Positions 52,671 to 60,959 of a stretch of 64,000 nt of DNA are shown here, piece after piece. Below the pieces are notes generated by a model. The model made no database searches and was not told where the DNA came from. It saw only the letters and a program-made list of their open reading frames with translations. The first letter of the stretch is position 1, and the number at the start of each line of letters is the position of its first letter. Made by a program: the position numbers and the translations under genes. The stretch is taken from contig CALVHD010000009.1 of the NCBI GenBank assembly GCA_944327245.1, forward strand, positions 1 through 64,000. The letters are read 5' to 3'. Source of the stretch: Candidatus Gastranaerophilales bacterium (GTDB lineage Bacteria; Cyanobacteriota; Vampirovibrionia; Gastranaerophilales; Gastranaerophilaceae).

Positions 52671-55600
52671 ATGGAATTTCAAAAAGAGGAATTAGATGAA
52701 ATATTAAATATTTTTCAGCAAGAGTCCATGGAAATAATTTCTTCTATGGACGGCAAGCTTTTAATGCTCGAAAAGGGCGGTTTTAATTATGATATTGCAA
52801 TTCAATTGTTTAGAGATGCACATTCTCTAAAAGGTTCAGCAAGAATGCTCGGCTTTGAAGATATCCAAAATGTTGCTCATAAAATTGAAGATGTTATTAG
52901 TTTAATAAAAGAAAATAAACTGGAAGTTCAGTCTTGCGTTACGGATGTTATTTCCGAGTGTTTGGATTTTATTTCGGATTTAATTAATAAAACGGTTGCA
53001 CAAAAATCAGAATATAAAAGTCCTGATATTCAAAAATATATAGATAAACTTGAAAATATTGAAAAAACAACTCAAAACAATGATGAAGAAGTAGTTTCTC
53101 TTGAAAACAGCTTGCAAAAAAAAGAATTAATAAATAAACTAAGCGAGCTTGAAAACGATATTATAGAGATATTGTATTTAGTTTCTTTTGCAAGGGCTAA
53201 GAAAAATTTTGATGAAGTTGTTAAAATTGAAAAAACGGTAAACGATTTTATTTCCTTGTTAAATATCGATGACAATGATTTGAATTCTGTTAAAAATTTA
53301 GCACAAAATATTTTAAATTCTTTAGATAAATATAAAAATACTGATAATAAAGAGCTTTCTTTTATGGATGTTAATTCCGAGGTTATGAATTTAATTGAAG
53401 AATTTTCAGCTCTTTTAGATAAGGAAAATATAAAAAGACAGCAATATTATGACATTATTGATAAAAGACTAAATTCATCGGAGTTAAATGAGCAAGATAA
53501 AAAAGAAGAGTCTGATGAAAAACCTTTAAAATTGCTTTCATTAAAAGACGAGAAATTGCAAGAATTTATTCAAAAAATTCCTTTATTAGAGATAAATACC
53601 GAATTTATTCCTGATACTGTTGAAATTGTTGATGAATTAATTTCAAGAGAAAAAAATAATACAATTTTAACTGTTTATAAAAACATTAAGGAAATAATTG
53701 AAGTATTTAAAGAAAAAAATATTCCTTTGACCCATGATGTTACTTTGGGTTTCAAAGAAATTTTTGAATCTTTAAATGAGGAAAATGAAATTTCGTTAAG
53801 CGAAATTTTAACAAAATCTGATGTAATTAAAACTATGGTTAAATTTCAATATAAAAACCATAGCACTAAAACCAAAAATCAGCACGAATTATCTCAAAAG
53901 GATATTTTAAATACCATAACAAATACAGAGATAAAAACGCTTAGAGTTGATTCAATTAAATTGGATAATTTGGTGGGACAAATCGGCGAGTTGATTGTTT
54001 CAAAAATCAAAACAAATGAACAGCTTTCCTTGGCTAAAAAAATCAACAATGATTTAATTGAATGGCAAAAGAACTTTGTTAAAATGGGTTATTATATAAA
54101 ATATTTTGATAAAAAATATTTATCAAATCCTCTGGGCGAAGATATTCATGATTTTAGAAAAATAATTGCATATAATAAGCAATTATGTGCATTGTCTGAG
54201 CAGCATAATGAAAAAATAACTTTTTTAATAAAGGAAATGTCCCATCTTTTTAGGCAAATTCAAGAAAGTGAGGCAAAATTAAATTCAACAACAACCGAGA
54301 TTGAAGCAATGGTTAAAAATATGAGAATTTTGCCTTTGTCTACAATTTTTCAACTTTTTCCCAGAATGGTGCATAATATTGCCAGAGATAAAAATAAAAA
54401 AATAGATTTAGTAATCGAAGGGGCAGATATTACAGCAGATAAAACAATCATTGAGGAAATTAAAATTCCTTTAATGCATATTATTAGAAATTCTATTGAC
54501 CATGGGATTGAAGAAGTTGAAGAAAGAAAGACTTTAGGAAAAAATCCCGTAGGCAGAATAGAAATTAATGCCAGCTATAAAGATAATAAAGTTGTAATTG
54601 ATGTAAAAGATGACGGCAGAGGGCTAAATATTGAAAAAATAAAAGAAAAAGCGCTTGAGAAGAAATTATTAACCATTGAAGAATTAAATGCAATTTCTGA
54701 TGAAGAATTGACTAATTTAATATTTTATCCCGGTTTTTCAACCGAAGACTTTGTAACAGAATTATCAGGACGAGGTTTAGGGCTTGATATAGTTAACAAC
54801 AAAATTAATCAGCTTCAAGGAAGGGTTGATATTTTTTCTCAGGTTAACAAAGGAACGGTTGTTCGAATTATTCTTCCTGCAACTGTTGCAACCAAAAAAG
54901 TATTCGTAATTGAAGAGCAAAAACAGCTTTATGCTATTGAAACATCGGTAATAAGAACAATTACAAGAATAAATACCGATGAAGTTTTTGAAAAAGATAA
55001 TAACAATTACTATATCTATAATGGTTCAGCTATAGTTATTTATACTTTATCTCAAATTTTAGGGCTTGAAAACAGACCTCGTGAAACTGCTAAATGCACA
55101 TTAATGATAATTGAAACAGAAAACACTGTTTTTGGAGTGATTGTTGAAAAATTAATTTCAGACCAAGAAATTGTGCATAAAAAACTTGCAGCGCCATTGT
55201 ATAAAGTTAAGCATATTTCGGGAATTACGACTCTGGCAAACGGTGAAGCGTGTTTGATTTTAAATATAAGCGATATAATCACAACAATTACATCTAAAAA
55301 AATAAGAAGCAGAATTGTTGTAAAAAATGAAATAGCAAGGGTTCAAGATAATTTTAAATATAAGGTTCTTGTGGTGGATGATTCAAGAACAACAAGAATG
55401 CTGCAAAAAAATATATTATCAAATCAGGGCTATAATGTTTCAACTGCAACAAGCCCGTTTAATGCCTTGGATAAAATAAAACAGACCAAGTATAATCTTG
55501 TGATTTCTGATATTCAAATGCCGGAAATGAATGGTTTTGAATTTATAAAGGAATTGAGAAAAAATCAAAATTATGAAAAAACTCCTGTTATTGTGGTAAG

Positions 55601-55721
55601 TTCTGAGCCTAAAGAAAAATATTCAAAAGAAATTGAAGAAACAAAAATTAAAAAATATATTCAAAAAAATGCCTTTAGACAAGATGAATTTATTCGTATT
55701 ATTGAAAACATTCTACATTGA
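52671..55721 (+). CDS. Hybrid CheA histidine kinase with C-terminal receiver, 1016 aa
   Basis: Residues about 1-125 are an HPt domain with His51 in FRDAHSLKGSARMLGF. A long, charged region (about 130-420) shows no second clear HPt. Dimerisation helices start at LRVDSIKLDNLVGQIGEL. The ATP-binding domain has MHIIRNSIDHGIEEVEERKT (N box), DDGRGLNIEKIKEKALEK (G1) and GFSTEDFVTELSGRGLGLDI (F and G2). A CheW-like P5 domain follows (about 745-880), then a full receiver (KVLVVDDSRTTRMLQ, NLVISDIQMPEMNGFEF, KKYIQKN). This layout matches hybrid CheA of type IV pilus/phototaxis systems of cyanobacteria. The last nine bases overlap the convergent activase gene. Confidence 0.93.
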   Translation: MEFQKEELDEILNIFQQESMEIISSMDGKLLMLEKGGFNYDIAIQLFRDAHSLKGSARMLGFEDIQNVAHKIEDVISLIKENKLEVQSCVTDVISECLDFISDLINKTVAQKSEYKSPDIQKYIDKLENIEKTTQNNDEEVVSLENSLQKKELINKLSELENDIIEILYLVSFARAKKNFDEVVKIEKTVNDFISLLNIDDNDLNSVKNLAQNILNSLDKYKNTDNKELSFMDVNSEVMNLIEEFSALLDKENIKRQQYYDIIDKRLNSSELNEQDKKEESDEKPLKLLSLKDEKLQEFIQKIPLLEINTEFIPDTVEIVDELISREKNNTILTVYKNIKEIIEVFKEKNIPLTHDVTLGFKEIFESLNEENEISLSEILTKSDVIKTMVKFQYKNHSTKTKNQHELSQKDILNTITNTEIKTLRVDSIKLDNLVGQIGELIVSKIKTNEQLSLAKKINNDLIEWQKNFVKMGYYIKYFDKKYLSNPLGEDIHDFRKIIAYNKQLCALSEQHNEKITFLIKEMSHLFRQIQESEAKLNSTTTEIEAMVKNMRILPLSTIFQLFPRMVHNIARDKNKKIDLVIEGADITADKTIIEEIKIPLMHIIRNSIDHGIEEVEERKTLGKNPVGRIEINASYKDNKVVIDVKDDGRGLNIEKIKEKALEKKLLTIEELNAISDEELTNLIFYPGFSTEDFVTELSGRGLGLDIVNNKINQLQGRVDIFSQVNKGTVVRIILPATVATKKVFVIEEQKQLYAIETSVIRTITRINTDEVFEKDNNNYYIYNGSAIVIYTLSQILGLENRPRETAKCTLMIIETENTVFGVIVEKLISDQEIVHKKLAAPLYKVKHISGITTLANGEACLILNISDIITTITSKKIRSRIVVKNEIARVQDNFKYKVLVVDDSRTTRMLQKNILSNQGYNVSTATSPFNALDKIKQTKYNLVISDIQMPEMNGFEFIKELRKNQNYEKTPVIVVSSEPKEKYSKEIEETKIKKYIQKNAFRQDEFIRIIENILH

Positions 55722-56369
55722 GTCAATTGCCATGAGTCCTTCCACAAGGACAAATCTTCCTAAGGGAATAACTTCGCAATATTGTTTTAGACTTTCAATG
55801 AAACATTTATTTTCGCAAAATCCTCCGGAAATACAGATTTTAGAAGGATTTTTAGCAAAATTATAAGCATTAAATGCAATGCCGTGGATAAATTTTGAAA
55901 TGGCTATTTCGGCACTTATTCCTTGAGCCACATCATCCATAATTTTCTCCAGTCCAAAAATACCGCAAGTAACTGAATATTTTTGCGGGTTGAACTTTAA
56001 ATCTTTTACATCAACATTATAAAATTTTAAAAGCATTTCGATAGTTGCGCCTGTAGCTGAAGCACAAGTTGTGTTCCAGTCCATGTCTTTAAATTTTTTA
56101 TTTTGATATTGTACATATTTAATATCTCTTGACCCTAAATCAAGCGCTATAAAGTCATCTTCAAGATATTTTTTAGCACCGTTTGCAAGGGCTACAACTT
56201 CATTTTCGTATATGTTTTTATCTTTAGAAAGACTGTGACCTGTGCATTTATTGTATTTTAAATTGAGCGTTTTTAAATCTTTTGTAGGGATAATTGAGTA
56301 ATTTTTTCTGTCGTTTTCTATTTTTAAAATTTTAGTCCAAGTTGTTCCTGCATCAATATAAGTTTTCAT
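55713..56369 (-). CDS. BcrA/BadF/HgdC-type activase-like ATPase, 218 aa
   Basis: An ASKHA-fold protein related to the [4Fe-4S] activases that drive electrons into 2-hydroxyacyl-CoA dehydratases and benzoyl-CoA reductases. Motifs: YIDAGTTWTKILKIEND (phosphate 1), DDFIALDLGSRDIKYVQY (phosphate 2), a Cys in NTTCASATGATIEMLL (equivalent to NDKCAAGTG), a second Cys in SVTCGIFGLEK (equivalent to CTVF) and ICISGGFCENKCFIESL (adenosine site). Both cluster cysteines are kept. It is shorter than usual (about 255). No dehydratase subunits are nearby; the partner encoded two bases upstream is unfamiliar. Confidence 0.82.
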   Translation of the reverse strand: MKTYIDAGTTWTKILKIENDRKNYSIIPTKDLKTLNLKYNKCTGHSLSKDKNIYENEVVALANGAKKYLEDDFIALDLGSRDIKYVQYQNKKFKDMDWNTTCASATGATIEMLLKFYNVDVKDLKFNPQKYSVTCGIFGLEKIMDDVAQGISAEIAISKFIHGIAFNAYNFAKNPSKICISGGFCENKCFIESLKQYCEVIPLGRFVLVEGLMAIDSM

Positions 56370-56371
56370 TT

Positions 56372-57136
56372 TTACCTCAATTTTAAAAATGCTTCTATTT
56401 TGGCTTTTGCGCTATTAGACGGAATTGTATCTATATCAATATATAAGCCTTGATATTTATTTGCCAGATATTTTGCAAGGGCAGTTTTAGAGCAAAATGC
56501 TTGAGTAAAAAATACGGTTGGAAGATTTTCATCAACGTATGTTTCAATTTCCCAATCTCCGGGATATCCTGCTTCAACTGCTCTGGTCCATCCAAAAAGC
56601 TCGGTGTTATTAGGAAAAAGATTTAAAATATCAAGATTATTTGGCGGTACTCCCCAAAAACCAAAAACAGGCTTTACTTCTTTTAAATAAGAATAATCTT
56701 TTTGTTCATAAATATTTTTGGTTATTATTTCAATTTTTTCCTTTAAAGGCAGATTGCTTTTTGAAACAGGCAATTTAATTTTAGATAAGTCAGGGCATTT
56801 GTCTTCAAAAACAGATTGAATTACATTAAAACCCTCGTTTTTTAATATTTCAGAGATAAAATAAGCACTATCGCACTTATCTTTTCCAATAGGTGCAAGA
56901 ACTGTAATTATTTTATCTTTTAGATGAAATGCGTTATTGCAAATGTTTTTAATTATGGTGCAATAAGCGTCAGGAACAAACTTTAAATCGGGATATTTAT
57001 AATCAATATCTAAATCAATCCATTTGGCATTTGGATATTTTAATTTATATTCATTAATTAAAGCCTTTTGAGGATATCCCCAAAAGGCAATTATATTTTT
57101 GTTTTTATTATCTGTTTGCGATAACTCTTGCAACAT
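56372..57136 (-). CDS. Unrecognised partner of the activase, with repeated FWGxP segments, 254 aa
   Basis: Not recognised. Two halves start alike: IIAFWGYPQKALINEYKLKY and VFGFWGVPPNNLDILNLFPN, suggesting an internal duplication. Cys residues lie at DAYCTIIKNIC, KDKCDSAYF, EDKCPDL and FTQAFCSKTALAKYLANKYQ. There is no signal peptide or membrane helix. Start is taken as ATG 57136, which overlaps the upstream flavoprotein gene by 29 bases; GTG 57142 is possible. Two bases separate it from the activase gene. The tight flavoprotein-this-activase order suggests an ATP-gated redox reaction with this protein as the receiver of electrons. Confidence 0.6.
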   Translation of the reverse strand: MLQELSQTDNKNKNIIAFWGYPQKALINEYKLKYPNAKWIDLDIDYKYPDLKFVPDAYCTIIKNICNNAFHLKDKIITVLAPIGKDKCDSAYFISEILKNEGFNVIQSVFEDKCPDLSKIKLPVSKSNLPLKEKIEIITKNIYEQKDYSYLKEVKPVFGFWGVPPNNLDILNLFPNNTELFGWTRAVEAGYPGDWEIETYVDENLPTVFFTQAFCSKTALAKYLANKYQGLYIDIDTIPSNSAKAKIEAFLKLR

Positions 57137-58481
57137 GTACACCTGAAGCGCTTGCTTGCATTAAACCTCTTGTTACACCTGCGCCGTCTCCTATTGCAAA
57201 AAGATTTTTAACGCCCAGTGTTTCAAGTTCATTTGAAATTAATACTCTTGCTGAATAGAATTTAACTTCTATACCGTATAAAAGAGTGTATCTTGAAGCT
57301 ACACCCGGAGCTATTTTATCAAGCGCATATAGCATTTCTATTATACTCAAAAGTTGTCTGTATGGTAAAACCAGACTCAAGTCCCCCGGAGTAGCACACT
57401 CAAGAGTCGGTTGAATGATTGATTCTTTAATTCTTTGAGGGGTAGAGCGTCTGCCATCTAATAAATCGCCAAATCTTTGAACTAAAATGCCGCCTGATAA
57501 CATGTTTGCCAATGATGCAATGTGTTGACCGTATTTGATGGGCTCATGGAAAGGTTCTGTGAATTTTTTAGAAACCAACAGAGCAAAGTTTGTGTTAGGA
57601 GTTTTTTTATCTGCGTAAGAATGACCGTTAACAGTTGAAATTCCGTTATAGTTTTCATTAACTACTTCGCCATTGGGATTCATGCAGAATGTTCTAACTT
57701 CATCGCCAAAAGTCGGAGCATGATAGATTAATTTTGATTCATATAAACGAGATGTAATAGGTTCCATAACAGCAGCCGGCAATTCAACACGAACTCCGAC
57801 ATCAACTGCATTGTTAACCATTTCAATTTTGTGTTTGATGAATTGTTGGCTTAACCAGTCTGCTCCTTCACGCCCTGGAGCAACTACAACATAATCTGCA
57901 AAATATTCACTGCCTTGACGAGTTGTAAAACCTTTAATTACGCCATCTTTGATTATTAATTCTTCAACTTGTTCGTTGTTGATAATATCAATTCTATCCA
58001 TAAGATAGTCTTGCATAGATTTTAGTACAGCTAAAGATTTTTCTGTTCCTAAGTGGCGTACAGGAGAGTGTACAAGTTTTAATTCCGCCAATGTTGCAGC
58101 ATGCTCAATATCTGCAAAATCGGCTCTATTTGTACCGAATACGGTTTGAGTTGCACCGTGGTCTAAATATATATTGTCGCAATATTCAATTAAATTTTCA
58201 ACTTCATTATATGGCATGTAATCAACTAAGTGTCCTCCTACTTCAGGAGTTAGAGTTAATTTGCCGTCTGAAAAAGCTCCTGCTCCGCCCCAACCGCACA
58301 ATAAACCGCAAGTTTTGCAGCTTAGGCATTTTTTTTGACCTTCTCTAATAGGACAAATTCTTTGTTCTATTTTTCTGCCTTTTTCGATTAGTAAAACTTT
58401 CCAATCAGGTTTTAATTTGGTGATTTCTAAAGCAGTAAAAATTCCCGCAGGGCCGCCCCCAACTATTGCAACATTGTACAT
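57108..58481 (-). CDS. FAD-dependent dehydrogenase of COG2509 type, 457 aa
   Basis: A two-dinucleotide-fold flavoprotein. NVAIVGGGPAGIFTALEITK is the FAD-binding GxGxxG motif. The Cys cluster CPIREGQKKCLSCKTCGLLC (residues about 42-61) and GWGGAGAFSDGKLTLTPEVG are hallmarks of the COG2509 group of uncharacterised dehydrogenases. The C-terminal NAD/FAD region has LFAIGDGAGVTRGLMQASAS. The cysteines could bind an Fe-S cluster. The substrate is unknown. It leads the three-gene minus-strand operon with the FWGxP protein and the activase. Confidence 0.87.
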   Translation of the reverse strand: MYNVAIVGGGPAGIFTALEITKLKPDWKVLLIEKGRKIEQRICPIREGQKKCLSCKTCGLLCGWGGAGAFSDGKLTLTPEVGGHLVDYMPYNEVENLIEYCDNIYLDHGATQTVFGTNRADFADIEHAATLAELKLVHSPVRHLGTEKSLAVLKSMQDYLMDRIDIINNEQVEELIIKDGVIKGFTTRQGSEYFADYVVVAPGREGADWLSQQFIKHKIEMVNNAVDVGVRVELPAAVMEPITSRLYESKLIYHAPTFGDEVRTFCMNPNGEVVNENYNGISTVNGHSYADKKTPNTNFALLVSKKFTEPFHEPIKYGQHIASLANMLSGGILVQRFGDLLDGRRSTPQRIKESIIQPTLECATPGDLSLVLPYRQLLSIIEMLYALDKIAPGVASRYTLLYGIEVKFYSARVLISNELETLGVKNLFAIGDGAGVTRGLMQASASGVHVARVIANR

Positions 58482-58574
58482 CTTATTTCCTTTTATTTTA
58501 CAGTGATAACTAAATTAACGGGAAAACATCCTATCTTATTTTACTACAAACAAATTAAATCTAAATATTTTTAC

Positions 58575-58603
58575 TTGAATTTTTAACATTCGTTTAATAT
58601 TAT
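58575..58603 (+). promoter_or_regulatory. Sigma-70 promoter for clpP
   Basis: TTGAAT (58575-58580), 17-base spacer, TATTAT (58598-58603), 27 bases before the clpP ATG at 58631. Near-consensus elements with ideal spacing. Confidence 0.65.
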
Positions 58604-58630
58604 TGTAGATATAGATAAAAGGGTTTAATT

Positions 58631-59242
58631 ATGTACGGAATAAATGAATATAAAATAATGGATTATGTGCCTACTGTTATTGAAGCTTCAAGCAGAGGGG
58701 AGCGTTCATTTGATATTTTTTCAAGATTGTTAAGAGAAAGAATTGTTTTTTTGGGTTCAGAAATTGATGATGATGTGGCAAATTCAATTGTGGCTCAATT
58801 ATTGCTTTTAGATAGCGAAAACTCTGAAAAAGATATTATGCTTTACATTAATTCTCCGGGAGGAGTTATTACGGCAGGCATGGCAATATATGATACTATG
58901 AAATTAATCAAAGCGCCCGTTTCAACAATTTGTCTTGGTGATGCTGCTTCAATGGGTGCGTTTTTGTTGTCAGGCGGAACAAAAGGTAAAAGATTAGCTC
59001 TGCCAAACGCCAGAATTATGATACACCAACCTTTGGGCGGTGCAAAAGGTCAGGCAACCGATATTGAAATAGAAGCAAAAGAAATTTTAAGAATGAAATC
59101 TATGTTAAATGAGCTATTGGCGCAGCATACAGGTCAAAAGCTTGAAACAATTAAAAAAGATACGGAACGTGATAATTTCATGTCTGCTCAAGAAGCTCTT
59201 GAATACGGTTTAATTGATAAAATTATTACTAAAGAAAATTAA
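58631..59242 (+). CDS. clpP: ATP-dependent Clp protease proteolytic subunit, 203 aa
   Basis: The serine protease of ClpXP/ClpAP. Catalytic Ser in [14 protein letters not shown], His in [20 protein letters not shown] and Asp in [20 protein letters not shown]. Other conserved parts: [20 protein letters not shown] and [18 protein letters not shown]. Length is normal. The promoter at 58575-58603 precedes it. No clpX follows, so the ATPase partner is encoded elsewhere. Confidence 0.97.
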   Translation: MYGINEYKIMDYVPTVIEASSRGERSFDIFSRLLRERIVFLGSEIDDDVANSIVAQLLLLDSENSEKDIMLYINSPGGVITAGMAIYDTMKLIKAPVSTICLGDAASMGAFLLSGGTKGKRLALPNARIMIHQPLGGAKGQATDIEIEAKEILRMKSMLNELLAQHTGQKLETIKKDTERDNFMSAQEALEYGLIDKIITKEN

Positions 59243-59250
59243 CCCTAACC

Positions 59251-59279
59251 TTGAAAAATATCTTTTTTAGTGCTATACT
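59251..59279 (+). promoter_or_regulatory. Near-consensus sigma-70 promoter for the 83-aa protein gene
   Basis: TTGAAA (59251-59256), 17-base spacer, TATACT (59274-59279), 25 bases before the ATG at 59305. It begins nine bases after the clpP stop and is one of the best promoters in the window. Confidence 0.75.
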
Positions 59280-59304
59280 ATAGTGTCAATTTGAAAGGTT
59301 AATT

Positions 59305-59556
59305 ATGTCGTTGGTAACTCAATTAGCAAGACAAAGTTTAATAGCTCAAAGGAATGATTTGCAATTTCAAATGTTGCAAAATAATTCTGTTCAAAGGGAC
59401 ATGTTGAATAGCCCTCTTTTTATGGGTAATCTTGAAATGGCAAATCGAGCTGAGTCATCACTTATGTTGGATAATCTCAATGCCTCCGTACAACTAATGG
59501 CACTCAATAGTGAGCTTAATGCTCTTAAAGACTCCAAAATAAACTACTTGGCTTAA
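59305..59556 (+). CDS. Small helical protein, 83 aa, under a strong promoter
   Basis: Not recognised. MSLVTQLARQSLIAQRNDLQ continues through FQMLQNNSVQRDMLNSPLFM and ends LNALKDSKINYLA. It is rich in Leu, Gln, Asn, Met and Ser, almost fully amphipathic helix, with no Cys, signal peptide or membrane helix. The composition is reminiscent of helical secretion substrates or small structural proteins, but no motif supports a function. It has its own near-consensus promoter and a perfect palindromic terminator, so it is an independent, probably abundant transcript. AAAGG lies eight bases before the ATG. Confidence 0.65.
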   Translation: MSLVTQLARQSLIAQRNDLQFQMLQNNSVQRDMLNSPLFMGNLEMANRAESSLMLDNLNASVQLMALNSELNALKDSKINYLA

Positions 59557-59575
59557 TTAAAACAAAATATTTTAA

Positions 59576-59607
59576 AAAATGACCGATTAAATTTAATCGG
59601 TCATTTT
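59576..59607. terminator. Perfect 32-bp palindromic bidirectional terminator
   Basis: AAAATGACCGATTAAA (59576-59591) and its exact reverse complement (59592-59607). It separates the small gene at 59305 from the convergent hisS, which stops at 59612. Confidence 0.9.
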
Positions 59608-59611
59608 ATAT

Positions 59612-60847
59612 TTATAATAAATCGTTAAAATTATCTATTTTCTTTTGTTCGCCGTTGTTCAGGTTTTTAACGCTATAAAATCCTTTGTCGATTTCATCTT
59701 CACCTAAGATAATGGCATAATTAGCACATTTAGCAGCTTTTTCAAGTTGTTTGGAGAATTTTCTTTTTTGCATATCAAATTCAACTTTTTTATTGCTGTT
59801 TCTTAATTTTTGCGCCAGTTTAATAGCTTCTTTTGTGTCTGTTGAAACTATATAGTAGTCAAGTTTAGGAATTTCTTTTTTTTCAACAAGACTATAAAGC
59901 CTCTCAACTCCCATTGCAAAACCGACAGCCGGAGTTGGTGTGCCGCCTAACATTTCAACTAGGCCATCATATCTTCCTCCGCCGCAAACAGCGCTTTGAG
60001 AGCCTAGTGCCGAAGATTTAATTTCAAAAACTGTTCTGTTGTAGTAATCTAAACCTCTTACAAGAAGTTTATTTCTTTGATATTTAATGTTTAATTCATC
60101 TAAATAACTAAGTAATGTGTCAAAATGCTCCTTGCATTCATCACAAATATAGTCGTTAAAAATAACTTTTTTTATTTCTTCTTTTTCAAAGATTTTTTGA
60201 CAATTTTCGTTTTTACAATCAAGCATTCTTAGAGGGTTCTTTTCGTAGCGCATTTTGCAGTCATCGCACATATCATTAAGATATGGCTCTATTGCTTTTT
60301 TAATTGAATTTCTATAGTCATTTTTGCATTTTGGACAACCCAGAGAATTTAATTCAACTTCTAAATCGCCTAAACCTATTGATTTTAGAAATTCAACAGC
60401 CGATAAAATAACTTCAGCATCTGCTGATGGTTCATTTATTCCGAACATTTCAATGCCAATTTGGTGAAATTGTCTTTGTCTTCCTGCTTGTGGGCGTTCA
60501 TATCTAAACATCGGTCCAAAATACCAAAATTTTTGAGGAGGACTTTGACGGTTTAGATTGTGTTCAATATAAGCTCTTACTACTCCGGCTGTATTTTCAG
60601 GGCGAAGCGTAATAGAAGATGAATTTTTATCAGCTCCGCCAACATTGAAGGTGTACATTTCTTTATTAACTATATCGGTTGAATCTCCAACGCCTCTTTG
60701 AAACAGTTCAGTTGCTTCAAAAATAGGAGTTTTAATTTCACTAAATCCTGCATTTTGAAAAACGTTTTTGGCGTTTTCTAAAATCCATTGCCAAGTAGGT
60801 ATTTCATCGTTTAAGATATCTTTTGTTCCGCGTTGTGCTTTAATCAT
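59612..60847 (-). CDS. hisS: Histidyl-tRNA synthetase, 411 aa
   Basis: A class II aminoacyl-tRNA synthetase. Motif 1 region IKTPIFEATELFQRGVGDST; motif 2 FRYERPQAGRQRQFHQIGIE; histidine-binding RGLDYYNRTVFEI and VCGGGRYDGLVEMLGG; motif 3 VGFAMGVERLYSL. A C-terminal anticodon-binding domain follows. ATG 60847 (MIKAQRGTKDIL) is chosen because AAAGGA lies nine bases upstream; a start seven codons earlier lacks a site. A zinc-finger-like insert with C-x2-C pairs (CPKC, CDDC, CDEC) is seen at about 175-240, not universal in HisRS. Confidence 0.96.
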   Translation of the reverse strand: MIKAQRGTKDILNDEIPTWQWILENAKNVFQNAGFSEIKTPIFEATELFQRGVGDSTDIVNKEMYTFNVGGADKNSSSITLRPENTAGVVRAYIEHNLNRQSPPQKFWYFGPMFRYERPQAGRQRQFHQIGIEMFGINEPSADAEVILSAVEFLKSIGLGDLEVELNSLGCPKCKNDYRNSIKKAIEPYLNDMCDDCKMRYEKNPLRMLDCKNENCQKIFEKEEIKKVIFNDYICDECKEHFDTLLSYLDELNIKYQRNKLLVRGLDYYNRTVFEIKSSALGSQSAVCGGGRYDGLVEMLGGTPTPAVGFAMGVERLYSLVEKKEIPKLDYYIVSTDTKEAIKLAQKLRNSNKKVEFDMQKRKFSKQLEKAAKCANYAIILGEDEIDKGFYSVKNLNNGEQKKIDNFNDLL

Positions 60848-60903
60848 GGTTTTTCCTTTAAATTTCAATTTTTATTTTACTATAAAAATAATTTTGAAAC
60901 TAA

Positions 60904-60938
60904 AAAGCCGATAAAATCATTTAAGATTTATCGGCTTT
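60904..60938 (-). terminator. Intrinsic terminator after pgk
   Basis: Stem AAAGCCGATAAA (60904-60915) with TTTATCGGCTTT (60927-60938). On the minus strand it is followed by a U-run. It lies between pgk (stop 60960) and hisS. Confidence 0.85.
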
Positions 60939-60959
60939 CAGAATTATTTTAGTGTTAAA

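Noticed and set aside
27872-59556. Homology between the 113-aa protein (27872-28213) and the 83-aa protein (59305-59556)
   Set aside because: Only a short LxMANxxxxxLM-like similarity between amphipathic helices; not enough to call a family.
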